A DNA stretch of 32,406 nt from [Clostridium] symbiosum (GTDB taxonomy: Bacteria; Bacillota; Clostridia; Lachnospirales; Lachnospiraceae). Numbering within the stretch: the first letter of the stretch is position 1; every line of letters begins with the position of its first letter. The notes beneath the pieces are model-generated. The model did not search any database. It was not told where the DNA came from and saw nothing but the letters and a program-made list of their open reading frames with translations. The position numbers and the translations under genes were made by a program. Of the stretch, positions 1 to 6,119 are shown one piece after another. Location of the stretch: contig JAETSN010000050.1 in the NCBI GenBank assembly GCA_021769625.1, positions 1 to 32,406 of the forward strand, read 5' to 3'.

Positions 1-729
1 CTGGTCATCATCGGATTTTGTGAGCAGGACTATCAGAAACTGCGGGAGTCCATGCATATCCCCTTTGTCGTGTATGACGGCTATTTCCGCGAGCAACGAG
101 CCAAGTGCCGTGCTTGCACGGGCATTTGGCGACTGCCGCGAGGGTGTAATACCCAGCAGTGCGGGGCATTACACTTTCCGGAAGCGCGGAGAATATGCAA
201 TCTGACGATCGACAATTATGGCGGGGGGTATCAGGTCGGCCGTTATTTAAAGGAGATGGGGCACAGGAAAGTTCTCTGCATAACGGATAATTTTATCTGT
301 ATGGATCTGGAGCGGATAAAGGGCTGTGTGGAAGCGATGGGGGAAGACGCGGTAAGTTTTCTGGAGATTCCGATGAAAAAGGAAGAGCGGATGCTGTTGT
401 ATCGGGAAAGGGAGGCGGAAATTCTGGAATATACGGCGGTTTTTGCCATGTCCGATTTTTATGCGGCGGAGCTGATCCATTATTTGCAGGAGAGGAAAAA
501 GCGCGTGCCGGAAGATATTTCCGTAGTGGGATTTGATGACAGCCCGCTGTGCGCCTACTGCAGCCCTGAGCTGACGACAGTCAGGCAGGATGCGGATGCG
601 AGGGCAAGAACGGCTATTTCCGTTCTTCAGAATCTGAGAGAAGGGACTGAGGAGAGAGTGACGATAAAGATGCCGGTTTTTCTCGTGAAACGGGAGAGCG
701 TGAAGAAAATTTCCGGGCCCCGGGAGTAG
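1..729 (+). CDS. LacI/GalR-family transcriptional regulator, C-terminal part (5' end outside window)
   Basis: The open frame enters from the left edge and stops at TAG 727-729, so the helix-turn-helix is not in view. What remains is a periplasmic-binding-like effector domain. It shows PFVVYDGYF (about codons 21-29), then NLTIDNYGGG, GRYLKEMGHRKVLCI, a SDFYAAELIHYL segment and the typical C-terminal core VPEDISVVGFDDSPLC followed by PELTTVRQ. These are standard LacI/GalR landmarks for a sugar- or nucleoside-sensing repressor. Between DGYF and NLTIDN, where relatives normally have about ten residues, there is a Cys/Arg-rich stretch of about 34 residues encoded by two DNA hairpins (see the repeat at 91-192). 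It keeps the frame open. The protein may be altered or non-functional, because the insert lies in the effector domain. The ligand cannot be inferred. Confidence 0.8.
   Translation: MVIIGFCEQDYQKLRESMHIPFVVYDGYFREQRAKCRACTGIWRLPRGCNTQQCGALHFPEARRICNLTIDNYGGGYQVGRYLKEMGHRKVLCITDNFICMDLERIKGCVEAMGEDAVSFLEIPMKKEERMLLYREREAEILEYTAVFAMSDFYAAELIHYLQERKKRVPEDISVVGFDDSPLCAYCSPELTTVRQDADARARTAISVLQNLREGTEERVTIKMPVFLVKRESVKKISGPRE
91..192. repeat. Palindromic insert inside the LacI-family gene
   Basis: Two adjacent hairpins are visible. The first pairs 100-113 (GCCAAGTGCCGTGC) with 116-130 (GCACGGGCATTTGGC), with one bulge. The second pairs 144-154 (GTGTAATACCC) with 164-174 (GGGCATTACAC), with one mismatch. 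The stretch is about 102 bp, a multiple of three, and adds about 34 residues that look unlike LacI-family sequence. It resembles a small REP/BIME or MITE-type repeat. The exact borders are estimated from where LacI homology stops and resumes. Confidence 0.55.
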
Positions 730-793
730 GCGGGTCGGGAAGTCCTGCGGTATGGCGGAAAGGGTGAAAGATCAGAAGGAGGCATTGGGAGAG

Positions 794-2137
794 ATGAAGG
801 AAAAGGAGCAGTTCGGAAAAACGGTATGGAGGATAGCATTGCCTGTGACGGCACAGTCTCTGCTGAGTTCTTCTTTCAGTGTGATCGATCAGATCATGAT
901 AGGCCAGCTCGGGGAGAACAGTATCGCCGGGATCGGGTTAGGCGGAAAATTCGTGTCACTCTATTCGGTGGTTCTGGCGGCAATCGCTGCCGCCGCCGGT
1001 ATTATGATCTCGCAGTATATGGGGAAGAAGGATGAAAGGCTGGTGGGCAGAAGTTTCTGGATCAATATGGCTGCATCCATCGCGCTGGGGCTGCTGTTTT
1101 TGGTGCTGTGCCTGGTGTTTCCGGAGAAGATCATGGCAGCTTATACCAAAGATGAGCCGGTCAGGGTATTGGCGGCCGGGTATATCAGGATTCTGGCGGT
1201 TTCCTTTGTGCCGGTGGCAGTCAGCTCTGTTGTGACGACAATGCTGCGGTGTATGGAGGCCGCTTCGCTGCCGTTGTATGCGAGTATGTCGGCGCTTTTA
1301 TTAAATACGGTCCTGAATTATCTGCTGATCTTCGGCAAATGGATCTTTCCCGAGATGGGGGTGGAAGGAGCGGCTGTCGCGAGCGCGGCTTCCCAGATAA
1401 TATCCTGTCTTGTGATGATTCTGTTCTTCATCCGCTGTAAACGAAGAAAAGGGATCAGGCTGCACATCAGATGGCAGAGGGGAGAGAAAATTGATCTGAA
1501 ACAATATCTGGGAATTCTCGGGCCGCTGCTGATCTGTGAATTTTTGTGGAGCCTGGGAGAAAATGTATACACAGCAATCTATGGAAACATAGGGACGGAC
1601 GCCTGTGCGGCGATGACGATGACGGTTCCGGTTCAGACAGTGGTGATCGGTGCTCTGGGAGGACTTTCGCAGGCCACGGGCATAGTGATCGGGAAAACGC
1701 TCGGGGCAAAAGAGTATGAACGTGCATATGAGGAGTCAAAAAAATTGATGAAATATGGCCTGCTGATCTCTGTCTCGCTTTCTTTGGGCCTGTTGATACT
1801 GAATCCTTTCTATGTAAAAGCCTATCAGGTAGAACCGGCAGTACAGGAAATGACAAGGCATCTGCTTTTGGCGATCGCGGTGATCGCGCCGGTGAAAGTG
1901 ATGAATATGATACTGGGAGGCGGAATCATACGAAGCGGCGGCAGGACAAAATATGTGATGTGGATCGACATCATCGGGACATGGGTATTCGGGGTTCCGC
2001 TGGGGTTTCTGGCCGCCTTTGTCTGGCATCTGCCGATCGCATATGTCTATTTTGTGCTGTCCCTGGAAGAATGCGTGAGGCTGGGGATATCCTGGATTGT
2101 CTTTCGAAGAAGAAACTGGATGGGGAGCCTGCAGTAA
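794..2137 (+). CDS. MATE-family multidrug/toxin exporter
   Basis: This is a polytopic membrane protein of 447 residues, the usual MATE length, with about 12 hydrophobic segments in two halves. The N-terminal pattern WRIALPVTAQSLLSSSFSVIDQIMIG, followed by GENSIAGIGLGGK, is the hallmark of the first MATE helices. The second half repeats it with GGLSQATGIVIGKTLGA. MATE proteins export cationic drugs or metabolites using a Na+ or H+ gradient. I prefer the ATG at 794, which has AAGGAGG at 776-782. An ATG at 752 in the same frame would add 14 residues but has no Shine-Dalgarno sequence. The gene starts 64 bases after the LacI-family gene. The substrate is unknown. Confidence 0.9.
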   Translation: MKEKEQFGKTVWRIALPVTAQSLLSSSFSVIDQIMIGQLGENSIAGIGLGGKFVSLYSVVLAAIAAAAGIMISQYMGKKDERLVGRSFWINMAASIALGLLFLVLCLVFPEKIMAAYTKDEPVRVLAAGYIRILAVSFVPVAVSSVVTTMLRCMEAASLPLYASMSALLLNTVLNYLLIFGKWIFPEMGVEGAAVASAASQIISCLVMILFFIRCKRRKGIRLHIRWQRGEKIDLKQYLGILGPLLICEFLWSLGENVYTAIYGNIGTDACAAMTMTVPVQTVVIGALGGLSQATGIVIGKTLGAKEYERAYEESKKLMKYGLLISVSLSLGLLILNPFYVKAYQVEPAVQEMTRHLLLAIAVIAPVKVMNMILGGGIIRSGGRTKYVMWIDIIGTWVFGVPLGFLAAFVWHLPIAYVYFVLSLEECVRLGISWIVFRRRNWMGSLQ

Positions 2138-2177
2138 GTAACAGAAATAAATTTTTATAGCAAAATACCAGAGACTT

Positions 2178-2186
2178 TGTTATACT
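2178..2186 (+). promoter_or_regulatory. Candidate extended -10 promoter for the TPR lipoprotein gene
   Basis: TGTTATACT reads as an extended -10 element (TG, one base, TATACT) 32 bases before the ATG at 2218. No convincing -35 box lies 17 bases upstream, which is tolerated by extended -10 promoters. Confidence 0.35.
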
Positions 2187-2217
2187 GGTGTGAAAGGAAT
2201 AAAAAACGGTATAACAA

Positions 2218-3270
2218 ATGAGAAAAAAAAGGAAAAGAACAATGCTGGCTGCGGCGTTTTGTGCGGCGATGCTCTGCACGGGCTGCGGCAGCGGGGAAAA
2301 GAATGCTAATATCAGTGAGGGAATGGCAGCGATAGAGGAACTTCGCTATGAGGATGCGCTCGCCTGTTTTGATAAGGCGCTGGTATCCGGCGAGGATAAG
2401 CAGTTGATCCTCCGGGGACAGGGGCTTGCAAATTTGGGATTGACGAAGTATGACGAGGCGGCCGCTGCTCTGGAAAACTGTCTCTCTTCGGGAAGCTGTG
2501 TGCCGAATGATCTGGATTATGATGTAAATTATTATCTCGCTACGGCTTACTATAAGGCGGGGCGCCCGGAGGATGCAAAACAGGTTTACGATGCGATCCT
2601 GGCGTTGAAGAGCGATGCCAGAGATGCCTATTTTATGCGGGGGATCGTGCAGCTCAGGATGGGAAATTATGAGCTTGCAAAGCCGGATTTTGATAAGGCG
2701 ATAGAACTTGCGCCCAATGATTACGATCAGCTTGTGGAGATCTTTAAGGTGATGGATGAGACGGGCTATCGGGAGATGGGGGCGGCATATCTGGAGACGG
2801 CGGTTAAGAACGCGCCCAAGGATATGAGCAATTACGATAAAGGACGGATCTACTTTTATCTTGGGGATTTTGAGGCGGCCCGGAATTATCTGGAACAGGC
2901 GAGGGATGCCGGGGATGCCCAGGCGACTTACTATCTCGGGAAGACATGGGAAAATCTGGGAGAATATAATTATGCCGCCAGCGTCTATGCCGCCTATCTG
3001 CAGGATCAGGGGGAGAGCGCGCTGATCTATAACCAGCTCGCGCTGTGTTATATGCAGCTGGAGGACTATCCGTCGGCGCTTTCCGCGCTGCAGTCCGGGC
3101 TGGCGTTGGAGGATACGTCGCTGCGGCAGACCCTGTCCTTCAATCAGGCCGTGGTGTATGAGAAGCAGGGGGATTTCAAGCAGGCGGCGGCGCTGATGCG
3201 TAAATATGTGCAGGATTACCCGGACGATGAGGCGGCGGTCAGGGAGTATGAGTTTTTGCGGTCGCGGTAG
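2218..3270 (+). CDS. TPR-repeat lipoprotein
   Basis: This is a 350-residue protein. It opens with a basic RKKRKR segment, a hydrophobic stretch and the lipobox LCTGC (Cys near residue 23), so it is predicted to be lipidated and held on the outer face of the membrane. The rest is a chain of about eight tetratricopeptide repeats, for example YEDALACFDKAL, YDEAAAALENCL, PEDAKQVYDAIL, YELAKPDFDKAI, FEAARNYLEQA and YPSALSALQSGL. TPR arrays serve as protein-protein scaffolds. The start at 2218 keeps the charged n-region. The internal ATG at 2242 has a closer AAGGA but would remove it. The specific role is not evident. Confidence 0.8.
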   Translation: MRKKRKRTMLAAAFCAAMLCTGCGSGEKNANISEGMAAIEELRYEDALACFDKALVSGEDKQLILRGQGLANLGLTKYDEAAAALENCLSSGSCVPNDLDYDVNYYLATAYYKAGRPEDAKQVYDAILALKSDARDAYFMRGIVQLRMGNYELAKPDFDKAIELAPNDYDQLVEIFKVMDETGYREMGAAYLETAVKNAPKDMSNYDKGRIYFYLGDFEAARNYLEQARDAGDAQATYYLGKTWENLGEYNYAASVYAAYLQDQGESALIYNQLALCYMQLEDYPSALSALQSGLALEDTSLRQTLSFNQAVVYEKQGDFKQAAALMRKYVQDYPDDEAAVREYEFLRSR

Positions 3271-3284
3271 AGAGAAGGGATGTG

Positions 3285-3313
3285 TTGACCAGCTGGTCGA
3301 GTTAACGTAAAGA
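3285..3313 (+). promoter_or_regulatory. Possible promoter for pyrF over a perfect palindrome
   Basis: TTGACC (3285-3290), a 17-base spacer and TAAAGA (3308-3313) form a passable sigma-A promoter 50 bases before pyrF. A perfect 12-bp palindrome, GACCAGCTGGTC (3287-3298), overlaps the -35 and could be an operator or simply part of a repeat. The -10 box is weak. Confidence 0.35.
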
Positions 3314-3362
3314 GAATGTAGGCTGTAAAAACGGGAAGTTGATATAAGGAGGAGAAGATCAC

Positions 3363-4289
3363 ATGATAAACAAGTTGGTTGAGAAGATACGGAAGACGGG
3401 GGCGCCGATCGTGGTGGGGCTTGACCCGATGTTAGGGTATATTCCGGAGGAGGTCTGCGCGAAGGCATTTTCGGAGTTTGGGGAGACGCTGGAGGGAGCG
3501 GCGGAAGCGATATGGCAGTTCAATAAGGAGATCGTAGATAACATATATGATTTGGTCCCTGCCGTAAAACCCCAGATCGCTATGTACGAGCAGTTCGGCG
3601 TGGAAGGGCTGAAAGCTTTTCAGAAAACGATAAAATACTGTAAGGAAAAGGATCTGGTGGTGATCGGGGATATCAAGAGAGGGGATATCGGTTCCACCTC
3701 GGCGGCTTATGCGGCGGGGCATCTGGGAAAAGTGACGGTCGGAACGAACAGCTATGCCGCCTTTGACGAGGATTTTGCCACGGTGAATCCCTATCTCGGC
3801 TCGGACGGGGTAAAGCCGTTCATCAAAGTCTGTCAGGAGGAAAAAAAGGGAATCTTTGTGCTGGTGAAAACGTCAAACCCAAGCAGCGGGGAGTTTCAGG
3901 ACCGGCTGATCGACGGCAGGCCGCTCTATGAGCATGTGGGCGAAAAAGTTGCCGAGTGGGGCGAGGAGTGCATGGGCGATTCCTACAGCTATGTGGGGGC
4001 GGTAGTGGGAGCAACCTACCCCGAGATGGGGAAGATCCTGAGAAAGATCATGCCGAAAGCCTATATCCTTGTGCCGGGGTACGGGGCGCAGGGAGGAAAG
4101 GGCGCGGATCTCGTGCATTTCTTCAATGAGGACGGTCTGGGTGCGGTCGTGAATTCTTCGAGAGGAATTATCGCCGCATGGCAGCAGGAGAAGTACGCGA
4201 AGTTCGGCGCAGCGCACTTCGGGGAAGCATCCAGGGCGGCGGTATTGGAGATGAAAGAGGACATTGCGCAGGCGCTTGATGGCAGGTGA
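3363..4289 (+). CDS. pyrF: Orotidine 5'-phosphate decarboxylase (type 2)
   Basis: This enzyme decarboxylates OMP to UMP, the last step of de novo pyrimidine synthesis, in the cytosol. The catalytic signature GDIKRGDIGSTSAAYA (about residues 101-116) carries the conserved Asp-Lys-Asp set. The N-terminal GLDPMLGYIPEE and the C-terminal LVPGYGAQGG and VVNSSRGI (phosphate site) are also present. At 308 residues it matches the longer bacterial type 2 class rather than the 240-residue E. coli type. A strong site, AAGGAGGAG, precedes the ATG. It lies about 270 bases before pyrE, which catalyses the preceding step. Confidence 0.95.
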   Translation: MINKLVEKIRKTGAPIVVGLDPMLGYIPEEVCAKAFSEFGETLEGAAEAIWQFNKEIVDNIYDLVPAVKPQIAMYEQFGVEGLKAFQKTIKYCKEKDLVVIGDIKRGDIGSTSAAYAAGHLGKVTVGTNSYAAFDEDFATVNPYLGSDGVKPFIKVCQEEKKGIFVLVKTSNPSSGEFQDRLIDGRPLYEHVGEKVAEWGEECMGDSYSYVGAVVGATYPEMGKILRKIMPKAYILVPGYGAQGGKGADLVHFFNEDGLGAVVNSSRGIIAAWQQEKYAKFGAAHFGEASRAAVLEMKEDIAQALDGR

Positions 4290-4371
4290 TCCTTGCTCAA
4301 TGTTTCCGGCATAAACTTAACAGATATTGACGAAATAAATGAGTAGTCACAAAAGTGTATTAATATATAAG

Positions 4372-4411
4372 GTGTAAAGCCTGTTGAACTATGAAGGCTT
4401 TACACTTTTTT
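4372..4411 (+). terminator. Intrinsic terminator between pyrF and pyrE
   Basis: A perfect 11-bp stem, GTGTAAAGCCT (4372-4382) with AGGCTTTACAC (4395-4405) and a 12-base loop, is followed by TTTTTT (4406-4411). It most likely ends the pyrF transcript. I see no alternative antiterminator hairpin or PyrR-type binding loop, so attenuation is not claimed. Confidence 0.8.
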
Positions 4412-4458
4412 CATTCAGGTTACAAGAGCAAACTTTAGGGCAGGCAAAACAAAAACGG

Positions 4459-4487
4459 TTGAATACAGATAATAAATATGGTAAAAT
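4459..4487 (+). promoter_or_regulatory. Sigma-A type promoter for pyrE
   Basis: TTGAAT (4459-4464), exactly 17 bases, then TAAAAT (4482-4487). It lies just downstream of the terminator and about 75 bases before pyrE, so pyrE appears to have its own promoter. Confidence 0.6.
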
Positions 4488-4561
4488 TGGGAAGATATTT
4501 GAGAAAACAAAGACAGCGATCATCCGAACGGAGATCCGAGAAATGAGGAGAAGGCCGGCAT

Positions 4562-5233
4562 ATGGAAAGGTATAAAGAGGAATTTATCGAGTTTATGGTG
4601 GACAGCGATGTGCTGAAATTCGGGGACTTTGTCACAAAGAGCGGACGGAAAACGCCGTTTTTTGTGAATACGGGATTTTACAGGACGGGAACGCAGCTTC
4701 GAAAGCTGGGCGGTTATTACGCGAAGGCTATCCATGATAAATTCGGGCTTGATTTTGATGTATTGTTCGGGCCCGCCTACAAGGGAATTCCTCTGAGCGT
4801 GGCGGCATCCATCGCGATCTCCGAGCAGTATGAAAAGGATGTGAGATACTGTTCCAACAGAAAAGAGATAAAGGATCACGGCGATAAGGGGATTTTGCTG
4901 GGAAGTCCGCTTTCATCGGGCGATAAGGTACTGTTGATCGAGGATGTGACGACGGCGGGGACTTCCATCGGGGAGACACTGCCGATCATTCAGGCGCAGG
5001 GGGACGTACAGGTCTGCGGTCTGGTGGTCAGCGTGGACAGGATGGAGCGCGGCAAAGGAGAGAAAAGTGCCCTGACGGAGATTTCGGAGACATACGGTTT
5101 TCCGACGGCGGCGATCGTGACGATGGCGGAAGTGGTGGAACATCTGTATAATCGCCCTTATAACGGGAAAGTTTATATTGACGATACTCTGAAGGCGGCG
5201 ATAGATGCGTATTATGCGCAGTATGGAGCGTAG
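4562..5233 (+). CDS. pyrE: Orotate phosphoribosyltransferase
   Basis: This enzyme converts orotate and PRPP to OMP. The phosphoribosyltransferase PRPP-binding motif VLLIEDVTTAGTSIGET sits at about residues 123-139. Upstream, VLFGPAYKGIPLSVAASIAI and YCSNRKEIKDHGDKG carry the family's flexible catalytic loop lysines. The 223-residue length is normal. The ATG follows AGGAGAAGG with good spacing. With pyrF just upstream, this gives the two enzymes that turn orotate into UMP, although a terminator and a separate promoter lie between them. The rest of the pyrimidine pathway is not in the window. Confidence 0.95.
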   Translation: MERYKEEFIEFMVDSDVLKFGDFVTKSGRKTPFFVNTGFYRTGTQLRKLGGYYAKAIHDKFGLDFDVLFGPAYKGIPLSVAASIAISEQYEKDVRYCSNRKEIKDHGDKGILLGSPLSSGDKVLLIEDVTTAGTSIGETLPIIQAQGDVQVCGLVVSVDRMERGKGEKSALTEISETYGFPTAAIVTMAEVVEHLYNRPYNGKVYIDDTLKAAIDAYYAQYGA

Positions 5234-5367
5234 GCGGAACGGGAAAACAGCAGAATCCCCGGAAAGGCATAGCTCGATCTGCAGGCGGATAGCTGCGGCA
5301 GAGCGGGCAGGATCAGGATGTGCCGGAGGGGTCCTGCGGAACTGAAATAGTAATAGGAGGGTTTTTC

Positions 5368-5520
5368 ATGGAAGAGAAAACTTTTAAAACTTTAAACGGG
5401 ACCGGCGCGTTAAATATCGTTTTGGGCGTGATCGGCATTGTGGCAGGCGTGGCAGGAGGGGTATTGCTGATCATCAGCGGGTCCAAACTGCTTTCCAGAA
5501 AATCAAAGATGCTGTTTTAA
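5368..5520 (+). CDS. Small single-pass membrane protein (50 aa), unknown function
   Basis: The start at 5368 follows a textbook TAGGAGGG site at 5353-5361. The product begins MEEKTFKTLNGTGALNIVLG and has one long Gly/Val/Ile-rich hydrophobic helix, then a basic end (SKLLSRKSKMLF). An upstream ATG at 5320 in frame has no ribosome binding site. It is followed closely by the DUF6142-like gene with a hairpin between them, and both products are small membrane proteins. I do not recognise a function. Confidence 0.65.
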   Translation: MEEKTFKTLNGTGALNIVLGVIGIVAGVAGGVLLIISGSKLLSRKSKMLF

Positions 5521-5527
5521 GCAGGGC

Positions 5528-5555
5528 GGGTGCTTTCCGAGGAAAGTGCCCTTTT
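5528..5555 (+). terminator. Terminator-like hairpin between two small membrane-protein genes
   Basis: GGGTGCTTTC (5528-5537) pairs with GAAAGTGCCC (5542-5551), including two G-U pairs. It has a 4-base CGAG loop and is followed by only four T residues. It could be a partial terminator that lowers expression of the next gene. Confidence 0.5.
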
Positions 5556-5580
5556 CGTATTTAATGGGAACCGGAACAAA

Positions 5581-5892
5581 ATGAAAAACTATATTTTTAC
5601 GAATAAGGAGCATCCTAAAAAATCGATCATGTCGACTGTACTGGGAGTGATTTCGGTAGCATCTCTCATCCTTGCGGCGTACTTATCTTATATGGAAAAA
5701 GGAGCGGAAAACATGCGTTACGGCTGCGCCTGTTTTCTTGCCATGCTCTTTGCTTTTGTGGGAGTAGTGCTCGGGGTGCTCGGCAGGATGGAAAAAGATA
5801 AATTTTATCTGTTTTCCTATATCGGGATCGCGCTGAATCTGGCGGCGATCGGGATGGTGAGCCTGATCCTGTATGCGGGAGCGCTTCTATAG
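5581..5892 (+). CDS. DUF6142-like integral membrane protein
   Basis: This protein has 103 residues from the ATG at 5581. It starts MKNYIFTNKEHPKKSIMSTV and then shows three hydrophobic segments (around residues 19-36, 45-65 and 78-101). The NKEHPKKSIMSTVLG opening is a pattern I associate with small DUF6142 membrane proteins common in Lachnospiraceae. This assignment is from memory and moderate. The ribosome binding site is poor (GGGAACCGGAAC), and a GTG at 5530 is a possible longer start that would overlap the preceding hairpin. Expression may depend on read-through from the 50-residue gene upstream. Function unknown. Confidence 0.65.
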   Translation: MKNYIFTNKEHPKKSIMSTVLGVISVASLILAAYLSYMEKGAENMRYGCACFLAMLFAFVGVVLGVLGRMEKDKFYLFSYIGIALNLAAIGMVSLILYAGALL

Positions 5893-5916
5893 CAGACAAC
5901 AAAAATATTTGCCGTT

Positions 5917-6036
5917 TGCTATAACCCTCCGGAGGATGCGCACGGATTTGCATAGGAGATATGCCGCTTTGCGGCGCAAATCCGGCGCAGGAAACGAATC
6001 AAAATGCAAGTATTTTGTTCGTTTCCTAATATAGCA
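5917..6036. repeat. Composite palindromic intergenic element
   Basis: A block of nested inverted repeats. Short outer arms TGCTATA (5917-5923) and TATAGCA (6030-6036) enclose the palindrome CCTCCGGAGG (5926-5935) and two hairpins. One hairpin pairs GGATTTGC (5944-5951) with GCAAATCC (5976-5983). The other pairs GGAAACGAA plus CAAAAT (5990-6005, one bulged T) with ATTTTG plus TTCGTTTCC (6012-6026). There is no T-run, so neither looks like an ordinary terminator. It fits a small non-coding mobile repeat or a structured RNA. Confidence 0.5.
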
Positions 6037-6119
6037 TGGCGAGCATAGTTCGCCTTGGGAGTCTGCGCTGCAAACGTTGGATGGCTCGAAAGTTTGTATT
6101 GGGGAAGGGGGTATAACAG

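Noticed and set aside
2155-3468. A 437-codon open frame on the minus strand across the TPR lipoprotein and pyrF start
   Set aside because: It is a shadow of two genes with good motifs and shows no domain of its own.
4290-4561. PyrR-type attenuator before pyrE
   Set aside because: There is a simple terminator followed by a separate promoter; no competing antiterminator stem or PyrR-binding loop could be found by eye.
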